From UBA11986 sp031402435 (GTDB lineage: Bacteria > Bacteroidota > Ignavibacteria > UBA10030 > UBA6906), in contig JANNSJ010000027.1 in NCBI GenBank assembly GCA_031402435.1, positions 4,312-68,311 of the forward strand: a DNA stretch of 64,000 bases, read 5' to 3'. The notes under the pieces are model-generated. The model made no database searches and was not told where the DNA came from. It saw only the letters and a program-made list of their open reading frames with translations. Position 1 is the stretch's first letter. Each line of letters begins with the position of its first letter. Position numbers and translations under genes: made by a program. Positions 52,799 to 62,097 of this stretch are shown here, piece after piece.

Positions 52799-53437
52799 TC
52801 AAGCCATTTCTTCACAATTTACCACTGCCCGCATAGTCCTGATTCGCCTCTTAGATATATATGGGCTAATAACCCGGAAAAGGCTCAAGAGATGTGCCTG
52901 CTTCGCCCCGATATTGATAGCACCCCTAATGTGAGATTCCAATTGACGCTCCCATCCGAGAACAGCGAGCGCCGCAATTGCAACAAATTCTCGCTCGAGA
53001 GTTGTCAGGCCTGACCTTGAAAGAACCCTTCCATATCCGTCTTCGATAATCCACTTGGCCAATTCGGGGTGGAGGTCATCCATTCGACTGATGAGCCGAT
53101 TGAAGTTGATACGATATACTTGTTGGCATAAGCGTTTGCCCCGACGAAGTCGGTCTTGCCTATTGTCAATGCCAGATATGCGTTTGACCCTTGCCTGGCG
53201 AGGCTTGAACTTCCTGAACTCTATGAATGCGTCGATGGTTGCCGGAAATCCCGCAAAGAGATGCACTTCAAGCAGAACCTCTTCCACCTTTTCTTGGGGA
53301 ATTTTTTGGAATGATTGGTCAGCAAAGAGAGTCCGCAATCCGACCTTGTTCCCAATTGCACTAAACATGGAGAGTTTGGCCAGACTTTTCAGATGCAGGC
53401 TGCCAGCCTTGGCAGGATTCTTACGAGAGTTGATCAT
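52799..53437 (-). CDS. Carboxymuconolactone-decarboxylase-fold protein
   Basis: A 212-residue protein with two CMD-like halves. Residues about 45-80 read IPQEKVEEVLLEVHLFAGFP, and residues about 145-190 read LTTLEREFVAIAALAVLGWE and HIRGAINIGAKQAHL. The segments match the two conserved parts of CMD/AhpD-type helical domains, though no CxxC redox pair is present, so peroxidase activity of the AhpD kind is unlikely. It lies just downstream of two tRNA genes. Function is unknown. Confidence 0.6.
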   Translation of the reverse strand: MINSRKNPAKAGSLHLKSLAKLSMFSAIGNKVGLRTLFADQSFQKIPQEKVEEVLLEVHLFAGFPATIDAFIEFRKFKPRQARVKRISGIDNRQDRLRRGKRLCQQVYRINFNRLISRMDDLHPELAKWIIEDGYGRVLSRSGLTTLEREFVAIAALAVLGWERQLESHIRGAINIGAKQAHLLSLFRVISPYISKRRIRTMRAVVNCEEMA

Positions 53438-53488
53438 GTAGGCCTATAACAAAATGGCCTCGAACGATTTGTCGAGACCACGGTGTTG

Positions 53489-53571
53489 TGCGGAAGGCGG
53501 GACTTGAACCCGCATGCCTTTTGGGCGCCACCCCCTCAAGATGGTGCGTCTGCCAATTTCGCCACTTCCGC
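53489..53571 (-). tRNA. tRNA-Leu (anticodon GAG)
   Basis: An 83-base class II tRNA on the minus strand. Acceptor arms GCGGAAG and CTTCCGC, discriminator A. The anticodon loop is TTGAGGG between CCATC and GGTGG, a variable arm is present, and the T-arm is GGGTTCAAGTCCC. It reads CUC and CUU. Confidence 0.93.
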
Positions 53572-53602
53572 ATGGAAACATGAAGTCATTTTCCAAGTAC
53601 CG

Positions 53603-53675
53603 TGACCGCGGATGGACTCGAACCATCGACCCACGCCTTAAAAGGGCGTTGCTCTACCAACTGAGCTACGCGGTC
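53603..53675 (-). tRNA. tRNA-Lys (anticodon TTT)
   Basis: A 73-base tRNA on the minus strand with acceptor arms GACCGCG and CGCGGTC, D-arm GCTCAGTTGGTAGAGC, anticodon loop CTTTTAA between ACGCC and GGCGT, and T-arm GGTTCGAGTCC. It is 31 bases upstream of tRNA-Leu, probably cotranscribed. Confidence 0.95.
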
Positions 53676-53801
53676 TTTGCAAATCCGTTCCCGGCAATGT
53701 TTCCAACTCAGAAGCTCAAGAATTCGAATTGCCAATCAAGATAATCAAAAACCTGATTCGAGGCAAGATAGGAACAAAGCAAAGACTATCTATGTCGATC
53801 A

Positions 53802-56800
53802 CTATTTGGTCAATACCATTTTTCTCGTTTGCAGCAGATTCCCATCAACAAGCATCCGGTAAAAATACACGCCGGTTGAAGACTGCTGACCGTGTTGATT
53901 TTTTGAATCCCATTGCACAGTATAAACGCCGGCTTCGAGCTGGTTGTCGACAAGCGTTGCCGTGTGCTGACCAAGAATAGAATAGACATCGACGCGGACT
54001 TGTGCCGCGCGTGCAACGGTGAAACGAATGGCCGTCGAAGGATTAAACGGATTCGGATAATTCTGAATCAGTGCAAATGTTGACGGCGTTGTTAAAGAAA
54101 TTTCTCTCTTTACAAATCCATCGCTGCCGACAATGATCTTGAACGACATCTTCTCCCCTATTGTCTTGTAGCGATAGGTATTATTCTGACGCAAATCGTA
54201 AGGGATGGAATTTTGTTCGTTAATGAGCATCAGGCTGTATCCCTCGGGAACCTGATCAAGGCCAAGCACCTGGATCGTCGCATCGGATTTTCTCGGATTC
54301 GAGACTTCAAACTCCCATACTTGGCCATCACCCATGGAAGGGCGAATGTCTGAACTGAATCGAGGATATGTCCTGTCCCATCCAGGGCGAGAAAAATATA
54401 AAAAGCCCTGATCGAGAAACAGCGGTGGTTTTCGTGTATCCATCACATCCAAACCTTGCTTTGCCATCGGAGTGATGCCAATGAAGTTCTCACTATCCTT
54501 GTTAATGTCAGATGCAAAAACAAACTGAAGTTGCCACTGAAAAGTTGGAGAAATCGATGTAGGCGGCGATGAGGGTGCAAACGGATATGGAATTCGCAAA
54601 GATGAAATAGCATAGGCGGGATCGTTAAAAAAGTAATACCCCGCAAACGGATCAAGCGTCGTGCTCGTTGTATAGGAGCCAGCATATCCCCTAATAACGG
54701 CGGCGGCAACAGTGTCCAATCTGTTGTTGACGGCTCCAACATCGGCCCATGAGACCGCTTTGTCGAAGGGATTCGCTATGATATTCCAGCCTGCATGCAG
54801 TGGTACGGTGTACGTGTCGTTTGGATTAAGCGGGGGCAGGACAATGGTACCATTAAAACCCAGGCTTCCACGCTTGAGCAGCCAATATCCCTCCCCAGAT
54901 GTGAGTGTGGAGGTTGCATCCAATTCAACAAGGTAGTTCGCCGCAGCCCCGTTGTCTCGGAACATCCTCCAATCTATGGGAGTCCCTCCTGCAAGAATCG
55001 ATCCTACCGTTGCCGTTCCGAGCGAGTTTCCCGGAAGGCCGAATAATCTGTAATCTGTAGACGCGGTTGGGTTGGAAGGGAAAGGAACAACAGACGAGAT
55101 GGCAACCGAGTCTTGCAGTGTACCAGTCGAAAGGATCACACCAACGTTGCCAACGGCAACTCGTTTTCTTCCTGGAAGGGCTGCAATGCCGTTCAATGTG
55201 ATATTTGTCGCACTGGAATGAACTGACCATGACAGTCCACCGTTAATCGTGTTGAGAATGGTTCCCCCCTGGCCTGACGCCGTCCCGCTGTTCGCATCCT
55301 GGAAACTAACAGATGTCAGCCCTATCGAAGTACCGCTGGTAATTGCTACCCACGTGAGACCGCCATTGGTGGACCGCAATATGGTACCCGAAACTCCGAC
55401 CGCTACGGCAATTGTTGTTGACACGCTCGCCACACCATTGAGCGCGCTGGTTGTTGGAGAAGCAATGACCGTCCAGTTCGTTCCCGCATTTGTGGTGCGC
55501 ACGATCGTCCCTCCGTCTCCGACCGCCAGTCCTGTGGCTTGGTCCAGGAAAACACTACTCCGAAGAGCATTAGTTGTTCCACTGGTTCTTGGCGTCCAAC
55601 TCACTCCCTGATTTGAAGTCTGGAGAATTGTTCCGTTAGAAGCCGCCGCAACACCAGTGGTGCTGGTCGCGAAGGAAACAGTATAGAGATCGGCCGTTGA
55701 CCCGCTCGTTTGTACCGACCATGCGGCGCCACCATTCACCGTTCTCAGAATTGTCCCGAGAATACCCACTGCAACTCCCGTGCTTGCATCGGAGAAATCG
55801 CAACCAATCAAAATATTGGACGTCACGCTATCCCGACGCGTCCACACAGTGCCGCCGTTGGTCGTCTGGAGAATCACGCCCACATCACCTACTGCAATGC
55901 CGTTGTTAGCATCTCGAAAAAACAGGCCCCTGAGATTACTCCTGATGCCGCTCGAGAGATCAATCCAGCTGGCGCCACCGTTGGAAGTTTTCAGTATCCC
56001 ACCGTTTGCTGAAACCGCAACACCGTTGTTTACATCCGCGAAATCGATTCCATAGACAAATGAGTACCTCCCCGATGTCTGTTGAGTCCAGCTCGCGCCG
56101 CCATTGACAGTCCCCAAAACCAGTCCATTCGATCCTGTAACAAAACCGTTATTCAGACCTGTAAAAGCAACTCCCCACAGCAACTCAGTTGTTCCACTCG
56201 CTTGCACTGACCAAGCTGTCCCTCCGTTTGTTGTCCGAAGGATGGTTCCAGATGAACCCACTGCTGTTCCATTGTTTACGTCTGTAAAATCCACACCATA
56301 CAGTGACTGCGTGGTGCCGCTTGTTTGCGATGACCACGATATCCCGCCGTCAGTAGTACGCAGGATCACACCTCCAAAACCAACAACTGTTCCGACAGCA
56401 GAATTTGCAAAGACTACATGTGTAAGGAATTGTGTCGTACCGCTGGTCTGGAATGTCCACGATGTCCCACCGTTTGTAGTGCGAAGAATAGAACCACCAG
56501 CCCCTACAACGATCGCTGTGTCGGCGCTAATCAAGTGGACACCATAGAGGGCCTGTGTAGTCCCACTCGTCTGAGACCTCCATGTGATTCCCGCATTCGT
56601 TGTACGAATGATACTTCCGTTGAATCCGACAGCAAACCCAACACTCAGATTCACAAATGCAACATCGACAAAGAAGGAACCCTGACCCTCCACAAAATTC
56701 TTTGTTGACCATGTTCCCCCACCATCAGTTGTTCGGATCACAGTACCAGCGCTGCCTACAGCAACCATCGAGTTTGCGTTAAACACATGAACGGCGATAA

Positions 56801-56930
56801 GATCATGCCCTTGCGGTCGCGGGTTTTGCCAAAACCAACTTTGTTGCCCAAACGCATTACTCGCCAGGAACAAGCCGTAGCAAGCAAAGAGGATACGACC
56901 GCGCAAAGAAGAGGAGGAAGAAATTGACAT
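53802..56930 (-). CDS. Large secreted 14-repeat YCF48-type protein with T9SS sorting domain
   Basis: About 1042 residues from the ATG at 56930, with AAAGGAG eight bases upstream; a longer frame to 57071 overlaps the upstream gene and is rejected. A signal peptide ends near SNAFGQ, followed by QSWFWQNPRPQGHDL, homologous to the start of the 5-10 kb paralogues. Fourteen YCF48-type units and a LHAGWNIIANP module follow, then a type A sorting domain (NYPNPFNPST, ending KMVLTK). It lies 70 bases downstream of the TPR/membrane protein gene at the end of the injection-system-like run. It is a predicted surface-exposed or secreted protein. Confidence 0.85.
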   Translation of the reverse strand: MSISSSSSLRGRILFACYGLFLASNAFGQQSWFWQNPRPQGHDLIAVHVFNANSMVAVGSAGTVIRTTDGGGTWSTKNFVEGQGSFFVDVAFVNLSVGFAVGFNGSIIRTTNAGITWRSQTSGTTQALYGVHLISADTAIVVGAGGSILRTTNGGTSWTFQTSGTTQFLTHVVFANSAVGTVVGFGGVILRTTDGGISWSSQTSGTTQSLYGVDFTDVNNGTAVGSSGTILRTTNGGTAWSVQASGTTELLWGVAFTGLNNGFVTGSNGLVLGTVNGGASWTQQTSGRYSFVYGIDFADVNNGVAVSANGGILKTSNGGASWIDLSSGIRSNLRGLFFRDANNGIAVGDVGVILQTTNGGTVWTRRDSVTSNILIGCDFSDASTGVAVGILGTILRTVNGGAAWSVQTSGSTADLYTVSFATSTTGVAAASNGTILQTSNQGVSWTPRTSGTTNALRSSVFLDQATGLAVGDGGTIVRTTNAGTNWTVIASPTTSALNGVASVSTTIAVAVGVSGTILRSTNGGLTWVAITSGTSIGLTSVSFQDANSGTASGQGGTILNTINGGLSWSVHSSATNITLNGIAALPGRKRVAVGNVGVILSTGTLQDSVAISSVVPFPSNPTASTDYRLFGLPGNSLGTATVGSILAGGTPIDWRMFRDNGAAANYLVELDATSTLTSGEGYWLLKRGSLGFNGTIVLPPLNPNDTYTVPLHAGWNIIANPFDKAVSWADVGAVNNRLDTVAAAVIRGYAGSYTTSTTLDPFAGYYFFNDPAYAISSLRIPYPFAPSSPPTSISPTFQWQLQFVFASDINKDSENFIGITPMAKQGLDVMDTRKPPLFLDQGFLYFSRPGWDRTYPRFSSDIRPSMGDGQVWEFEVSNPRKSDATIQVLGLDQVPEGYSLMLINEQNSIPYDLRQNNTYRYKTIGEKMSFKIIVGSDGFVKREISLTTPSTFALIQNYPNPFNPSTAIRFTVARAAQVRVDVYSILGQHTATLVDNQLEAGVYTVQWDSKNQHGQQSSTGVYFYRMLVDGNLLQTRKMVLTK
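55120..56790 (-). repeat. Tandem coding repeats, 14 units of about 123-126 bp
   Basis: Fourteen diverged repeat units inside the gene at 53802-56930, each with a glycine-rich G-T-I-L-R-T-T-N-G-G turn. Unit order differs from the 5-10 kb pair. Confidence 0.78.
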
Positions 56931-57000
56931 TGTTAGAACTCCTTTCAAAATCTGATTTAAACTCTTAACAGAACTCGCAAAGTGTTTCCCAGCGCCGGAA

Positions 57001-57546
57001 CTAGGGTCGCGGCGGAGGTCCAGGCAATTCAGTGTTTGCCGGCGTTTCGTCATCCTTTGACTTGGATGCAATCAACACAACAGCAACTCCCACCAGAACT
57101 GCCCCGCCAGCGACATACAACCAGGGAAATCCACCACCACCTCCAGATTTTGTTCCCATCTCCCCCTTGACCCTCTCCACCTGGGAGACATACGCGGGGG
57201 AAGTCTGGTCGGCATTGGGGGTATAGTCCGATTCTATTTCAAGGAGTTTTCGGATTGCATCGCTTGCTTGGGTTGAACTTCCCTTGCTCAGGTAAACCAG
57301 TCCCAGAATCTCATAGCCTTTCACCTTCTGATCGTCGGAGGCGTCTTTGCTTCTAAGACACTCCTGGACGAGCCTGATGGAAGCGTCAAACTCACCCTGA
57401 TCAAACTTGGACTGGGCTTGCCTGAGATTGGTCTCACATTTGTCCTGTGTCTGCGCTATAGCTACCGCACAGGGCTGCAACACCATCATAACAATTAACG
57501 TCCAGGCAACCAGACGTATCGGGCTTGTGGTGGCAAACATTCTCAT
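57001..57546 (-). CDS. TPR-like protein with C-terminal membrane helix
   Basis: A 181-residue exported or membrane protein. It has a signal peptide (about residues 1-32, ending AIAQ) and TPR-like helices (about 33-115: ANLRQAQSKFDQGEFDASI-type and YEILGLVYLSKGSSTQASDAI patterns). A GGGGG linker follows, then a transmembrane helix (about 145-163) and a Pro-rich tail ending PGPPPRP. AGGGAT precedes the ATG. It lies between the degenerate kinase gene and the 53.8 kb cargo gene; a scaffold or envelope adaptor is possible. Confidence 0.65.
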   Translation of the reverse strand: MRMFATTSPIRLVAWTLIVMMVLQPCAVAIAQTQDKCETNLRQAQSKFDQGEFDASIRLVQECLRSKDASDDQKVKGYEILGLVYLSKGSSTQASDAIRKLLEIESDYTPNADQTSPAYVSQVERVKGEMGTKSGGGGGFPWLYVAGGAVLVGVAVVLIASKSKDDETPANTELPGPPPRP

Positions 57547-57636
57547 GAAGTTGATCCCTATTGTGTTTTTGAATTGCTAATGATACGAATTTTTGTCGAG
57601 CAATGCGAGTTAACAACTCAAGCCATACATTCCCCG

Positions 57637-59721
57637 CTAATATATTTTTCTCAGGATAACCGTTATCGGCTCCTTGTTCTTTTCGGCCACTGTCGCTTGC
57701 GTCGGCCCACCGGCGCTCGTGTATCCATCCCGACGAACTTCTATCGAATGTACGCCTGCGGGTACGGTGACGGTGGATGGCGTAAACTTCATGGTCGACT
57801 TCCCGTCGACATAGATTTCAGCCCCCCGTACAGGTCTGCCGGATTCGTCACTCGCGACAACAACGATCACAGATGGTTTCCCCATAAGTTGAACAAGCGG
57901 AATGTTGATGTTCGATACTTGCTTTTGTGCCAAGGCAAAGGTCGAATCAAACCCTTGAAATCCCGTCTTCCTGAGTTTCACGTTGTGCCTGCCGGCCTCA
58001 AGCTGTTGGAATGTGTGTGGCGTTAGTCCGAGAGTTTTTCCATCAATAATGATTTCAGCACCCGCAGGTTCCGAGGCAATGGTGATCGCACCGGATGCAG
58101 CAAGGAATTCGTAGGTTCGCGACAATGTCGTATCGCCAGCGATGAATATGGAATCCGATCTCATCTCGGGGAGATATCCCTGCGCCGAAACAGAAATGGC
58201 AAAACTCATGGCAGGAGACACCTTGTATTTCACCTGGAGTTTACCGGTTCGATCAGTCTTCTGAGAGAGTTTGTTCTTTGTTTTCTGGTCTGTTGTAGGA
58301 TCGACAAACGTGGCCGATTGATTCTCATCAGCGCTCAATCGTTCAATCGAGAAATCGGCACCGGCAATGGCTTTCCCTTCCTTATCCTTCACTTCAACGA
58401 CGACAAGCCCGGCGACATCATTCGAGCGCATTGCGAAATAGTACACCAACCCTGCAATCAAGAGCGGGACGAGAACAAACAACAGTCTCATGACCGTGAA
58501 TCCTCCGAGAAGCTTCATGATAAGTTTCCCGACGAACGAATTGTAAAATAGCGGTATCTCCCTGGCTATAACCTGGAAGAGGCTTGCTGCCTGACCGCTC
58601 CCTTTCCCTGATGAACCGGATGATTCTCGTTGGACACTTCGTGATGATGATGTTGTCCCTGATGACGCGGACCGGGAAGAACGCCGCTTCGGTTGCGGGG
58701 TGTTGATCACCAGCGGTTTCAATCCAGACACGTCCGGCTGGACATCCCACGATTTCTCCGCAACAAGGCCGTCGATCTCCCGCACAAGGTCATCCATTGT
58801 ACGATAGCGGTCGCCCGGCTGCTTCGCAAGCATCTTGACAATCACAGCACGAACCGATCCGGCCATGGATTCAGCAAGAGGCGCAGGTGCTGTACCGGTG
58901 TGAAGACGGGCCATTTCTCCGTAGTCGCTCCCATCAAACGGAGGCCTCCCACTCACGAGTACATAAAACAGAATGCCAAGGGAATAGATATCCGAACGCT
59001 GGTCAACAATCTTGTTCTCAAATTGCTCGGGTGACATAAACGTGAGCCGGCTGACACCCTGGGTGCTCACTCCCATCGAGGCGATCTGCTCTTGTTTCGC
59101 GAGGTCAAAGTCTACAAGTTTTACCGCCGGAGCACCTTTGTCATTGTATTTCACCATCACTGCTTCCATCGCCAGTTGATGATGCCAGACTCTCTCGCGA
59201 AGGGCCACAGCAAGCGATTTGGCGATCTGTCCGATGATTGAGGTTGCTTCCCTGACAGTGAGGATTTTTTTCTCGACCAGTAATTCGCCGAGATCGACGC
59301 CATCGAAGAATTCAGTTGCAATAAACGCCCGGCTCTGTCTCCCGACCATCGACGTCCCATATTTCAGAAGACGGATAACGGACAAATTGCCGTGCTGTTT
59401 GTTGAGAAACTCCAACACTTCTCCCCTGCGTAGAAAGCCCTTGACATGGTCTGGATCACCGCTGAATTCCGGTTTGAGGATGCGAAGGGCAACCTGTGTT
59501 TTTGTCTCCGGGTCCATCGCCATGTACATTGTCGACATCGGAGCGCGCTTCCTGAGCCCCTTGATTTCATACCGGTCGAATACCTTCATTTCGAGAAGCG
59601 CACGCTCGTCCTCGGTAAGATCGCTGTCCTCTTTCTTCCGCCCAAAAAACCACCACACGAAGCCAGCTATGAGAAGAACCGCACCGACGAGTATCAATAT
59701 CAACTGGAGAGACATATTCAT
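57637..59721 (-). CDS. Membrane pseudokinase with PEGA domains
   Basis: A 694-residue protein: TM helix 6-26, Hanks-type kinase domain about 50-320, Ser-rich linker 345-385, TM helix 411-430, then an extracytoplasmic part with PEGA domains (about 544-610 and 617-690). The kinase fold is recognisable (YSLGILFYVLVSGRPPF, MSPEQF), but catalytic positions are changed. The VAIK lysine is Arg80 (VALR), HRD is HHQ (180-182), the downstream Lys and Asn are replaced in QLAMEAV, DFG is DFD (204-206), and the glycine loop is lost. It is therefore probably a signalling or scaffold pseudokinase. It follows tssG-like with a 27-base gap. PpkA-type kinases regulate some T6SS loci. Confidence 0.8.
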   Translation of the reverse strand: MNMSLQLILILVGAVLLIAGFVWWFFGRKKEDSDLTEDERALLEMKVFDRYEIKGLRKRAPMSTMYMAMDPETKTQVALRILKPEFSGDPDHVKGFLRRGEVLEFLNKQHGNLSVIRLLKYGTSMVGRQSRAFIATEFFDGVDLGELLVEKKILTVREATSIIGQIAKSLAVALRERVWHHQLAMEAVMVKYNDKGAPAVKLVDFDLAKQEQIASMGVSTQGVSRLTFMSPEQFENKIVDQRSDIYSLGILFYVLVSGRPPFDGSDYGEMARLHTGTAPAPLAESMAGSVRAVIVKMLAKQPGDRYRTMDDLVREIDGLVAEKSWDVQPDVSGLKPLVINTPQPKRRSSRSASSGTTSSSRSVQRESSGSSGKGSGQAASLFQVIAREIPLFYNSFVGKLIMKLLGGFTVMRLLFVLVPLLIAGLVYYFAMRSNDVAGLVVVEVKDKEGKAIAGADFSIERLSADENQSATFVDPTTDQKTKNKLSQKTDRTGKLQVKYKVSPAMSFAISVSAQGYLPEMRSDSIFIAGDTTLSRTYEFLAASGAITIASEPAGAEIIIDGKTLGLTPHTFQQLEAGRHNVKLRKTGFQGFDSTFALAQKQVSNINIPLVQLMGKPSVIVVVASDESGRPVRGAEIYVDGKSTMKFTPSTVTVPAGVHSIEVRRDGYTSAGGPTQATVAEKNKEPITVILRKIY

Positions 59722-59748
59722 TCCATCAAGTTTAAGTTCGAAGAATAA

Positions 59749-60600
59749 TCACAAGAGACAACTGATCACGCCAGCCCATCCTAGCACCTGGCCGACAACA
59801 CCGAGTCTGCTTCGCCCCACCGATGCATTCCCAAGAACAAAACCTACTTTCTCAAAAAGGAAACGAAGCTTTCCGTACAAATAGAAGGGTTCTGCAAGGG
59901 CAACAAGCCGGTACAGTTTTTCCGTCGGCCTGGTGCCGTCTGCCCATCCCACGCGCTGAAAAGTCTCAAGTTGTGTGGTAGTCACAGGGCCAATCGTGAT
60001 GTCGTAAAACTCCGGGCGGGACTGCACTCTTTTTCCAATCATGAAATTCCTGCCGAGGCAGGAAAAGTGCTCCTTCCTTCCCAGTTTCGAGTGCAAGTCC
60101 TCCGGTATCGCCCGCTCTTCGGCGGCAAGCGTATGCACATCCACCGGAATCTGTTCATGCAGGCAACTCTCGAGCATTGACTGTACCATTGTCGCCACGC
60201 CGCGAGGATGTCCCCAGCTTTCATGCCCATAGAGATAATTTTTTAGAAAGACCTCCATCTCGTCATCGTCAAGTGTGGAGAAGATTTCAGCGTACCATGC
60301 TGGAGCCAATGCCGTACAATATCTCCGCACAAAATCCTTCGAAGTTGAACGCACTGCTTCTGCTTCATTCTTTGTCAGTCCTTCGTGCCCGATGAACCGT
60401 GGATACGACTGAAGAAGGGCGAAACGTGCGTGCTGTGCATTCTGCAGGCTGGCTTCTTGAATAATGTTCTCGATAATACGGAGAGCGCGTATTGCATTTT
60501 CCTGCCCGGGCATTCCCTTCTCATCGAACATTCCAATCGGGAATGACATCTCGAGCGTCTCGGAGGCTCCCATCAGGTCATACTCGATTGGCGGATTCAT
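59749..60600 (-). CDS. TssG-like baseplate protein
   Basis: A 283-residue protein. The C-terminal half contains FSCLGRNFMIGKRV, then RPEFYDITIGPVTTTQLETF, a pattern like TssG (LG, lG-rv, then gPl-f) of type VI secretion baseplate wedges. The N-terminal half is helical. Its ATG overlaps the tssF-like stop (ATGA), the usual TssF-TssG order. A hydrophobic C-terminal segment (VVGQVLGWAGVISCLL) is unusual. Homology is judged by eye and is moderate. Confidence 0.5.
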   Translation of the reverse strand: MNPPIEYDLMGASETLEMSFPIGMFDEKGMPGQENAIRALRIIENIIQEASLQNAQHARFALLQSYPRFIGHEGLTKNEAEAVRSTSKDFVRRYCTALAPAWYAEIFSTLDDDEMEVFLKNYLYGHESWGHPRGVATMVQSMLESCLHEQIPVDVHTLAAEERAIPEDLHSKLGRKEHFSCLGRNFMIGKRVQSRPEFYDITIGPVTTTQLETFQRVGWADGTRPTEKLYRLVALAEPFYLYGKLRFLFEKVGFVLGNASVGRSRLGVVGQVLGWAGVISCLL

Positions 60601-62090
60601 ACGTTGTCTTCCGATATCAATCTGGTTCTAACAAAATTGCCACTTACACTTCTACTCTTGAGGTACTTTACAAGTTCGTGTTCGAAATAGGTTTTATCGG
60701 GTTCGGCAAGTAGTTCCTTTTCTCGAACGGGAATCACAATATCAGTAAATGGCGTGAGGAACCCTTCAGGAGCTCTTCCCACACTTTCCCGAAAGCGTAT
60801 CTTTTCCTTTGCGATGATTTTTCGACGTGAGCTGAATGGCGGAAATGTTCCCACGGCCGCGCGTAAATCATCCCTCGTGAGCCATCGGTTGCGGCTTGCA
60901 AGCAGCGACCGAAAGTAGTCCCAAACCCGTTCCTTGTCATTGAGAACATCGATCCGTTGGGTTGGTACGAGAGACTGGACGCTCTTTATCCTTTCATCAA
61001 TCCCTTCATACAATCCGAAACTGCGTCCGGCAGCAATGTTTAGACAAGCCTCCCCGAGATCATACTGATAGTAACGCAGTTTCAAGTCACCCGACGGCGG
61101 CGGTGAGACGGAGAGGATGATATCGTCACGCTTGATATTTGCCGAGGTTGTATACTGGTACGGATATCCAGGATCAGCAACTGTTGCTGCGTTCATATAC
61201 TCCACCGGCGGGTCAACGCCAATGTCCTCGGCGGCATAGATGAGCGTTTCCTGTGAAGCATGACTCGTAATCGGCAGGCGGTAGCGAAATCCATCGATCT
61301 GTACAGCAAGCATTTCCTGATCGACAAAATTCCACATCGGGAAAGCGTTCAACGTCAGTTTCTGATTCAGTTCCTGTGCGTGAGAAGCCAGGCCGGGAAA
61401 ATTTAACCACACGACTCCCTCACCGCGCGTTTTTTGACCGGCATTTTGCAGCAGGTCAAACGGTATGAAGAGAAAGCGTGATTCGAATGGAGTTGTAAAG
61501 AAATCACCGGCTACATCAAAGGTGCCGGGATATCTCCGGCGCATTCCAGCCTCCCTGACTCCATCGCGAGCCCGGTCAATTCTTTGCGGCAGGCGACACC
61601 GAAGTTGCTCGCATAACAGCGGGTCTACATTCCCCGTGTACACTGAAACGGCTCCATCCGGCTCAGCCGGAAGATTGTCGATGAGGATGTTGAACCCAAG
61701 CAACAAGTTGTCTCCAGATGTTTCCACCCGAATGTCGTTGGTGTGTGAAGGTACGATCCACGTTGGACGTTGAGGGGCAAAGAGAACCTTGTTCCCTTCC
61801 TGATCCTGCAGGTTAAAGTAGTGATGATGTTTCAGAAGAACAGCCGGTGCAGACGTAACCTCCCTCAATGACCCTTGAGCCACGGTATATGCCGGTCCAG
61901 GGAACATCTGTCCAAACAAATGGCGCCTAAGCACTTCAAACAAACCGTCCGAAACCTGGTCGCTCCGCTGCGCATAGGTTGAAAGGAGTGTCTGGTTTTG
62001 CACATCCTTAAGATATGCATCCAGTGTATCGAGCAGCATTGTGAGTATGGGATCCTTGATGTCTCCCTTGTACTCACTCATGAACCGCAT
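60597..62090 (-). CDS. TssF-like baseplate protein
   Basis: About 497 residues from the ATG at 62090, eight bases after the tssE-like stop; a TTG at 62123 or ATG at 62111 are alternatives. The N-terminus DPILTMLLDTLDAYLKDVQNQ and the beta-rich PAVLLKHHHYFNLQDQEG segment resemble TssF. The C-terminal RNRWLTRDDLRAAVGTFPP resembles baseplate J/gp6-type modules. It is shorter than most TssF proteins (about 580-620). It would form the wedge with TssE and TssG. Assignment relies on pattern and gene order. Confidence 0.55.
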   Translation of the reverse strand: MRFMSEYKGDIKDPILTMLLDTLDAYLKDVQNQTLLSTYAQRSDQVSDGLFEVLRRHLFGQMFPGPAYTVAQGSLREVTSAPAVLLKHHHYFNLQDQEGNKVLFAPQRPTWIVPSHTNDIRVETSGDNLLLGFNILIDNLPAEPDGAVSVYTGNVDPLLCEQLRCRLPQRIDRARDGVREAGMRRRYPGTFDVAGDFFTTPFESRFLFIPFDLLQNAGQKTRGEGVVWLNFPGLASHAQELNQKLTLNAFPMWNFVDQEMLAVQIDGFRYRLPITSHASQETLIYAAEDIGVDPPVEYMNAATVADPGYPYQYTTSANIKRDDIILSVSPPPSGDLKLRYYQYDLGEACLNIAAGRSFGLYEGIDERIKSVQSLVPTQRIDVLNDKERVWDYFRSLLASRNRWLTRDDLRAAVGTFPPFSSRRKIIAKEKIRFRESVGRAPEGFLTPFTDIVIPVREKELLAEPDKTYFEHELVKYLKSRSVSGNFVRTRLISEDNV

Positions 62091-62097
62091 TCTCAGG

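Noticed and set aside
57637..59721. Calling this gene an active Ser/Thr kinase
   Set aside because: The VAIK Lys, HRD Asp, catalytic-loop Asn and DFG Gly are all replaced, so an active-kinase label would be misleading.
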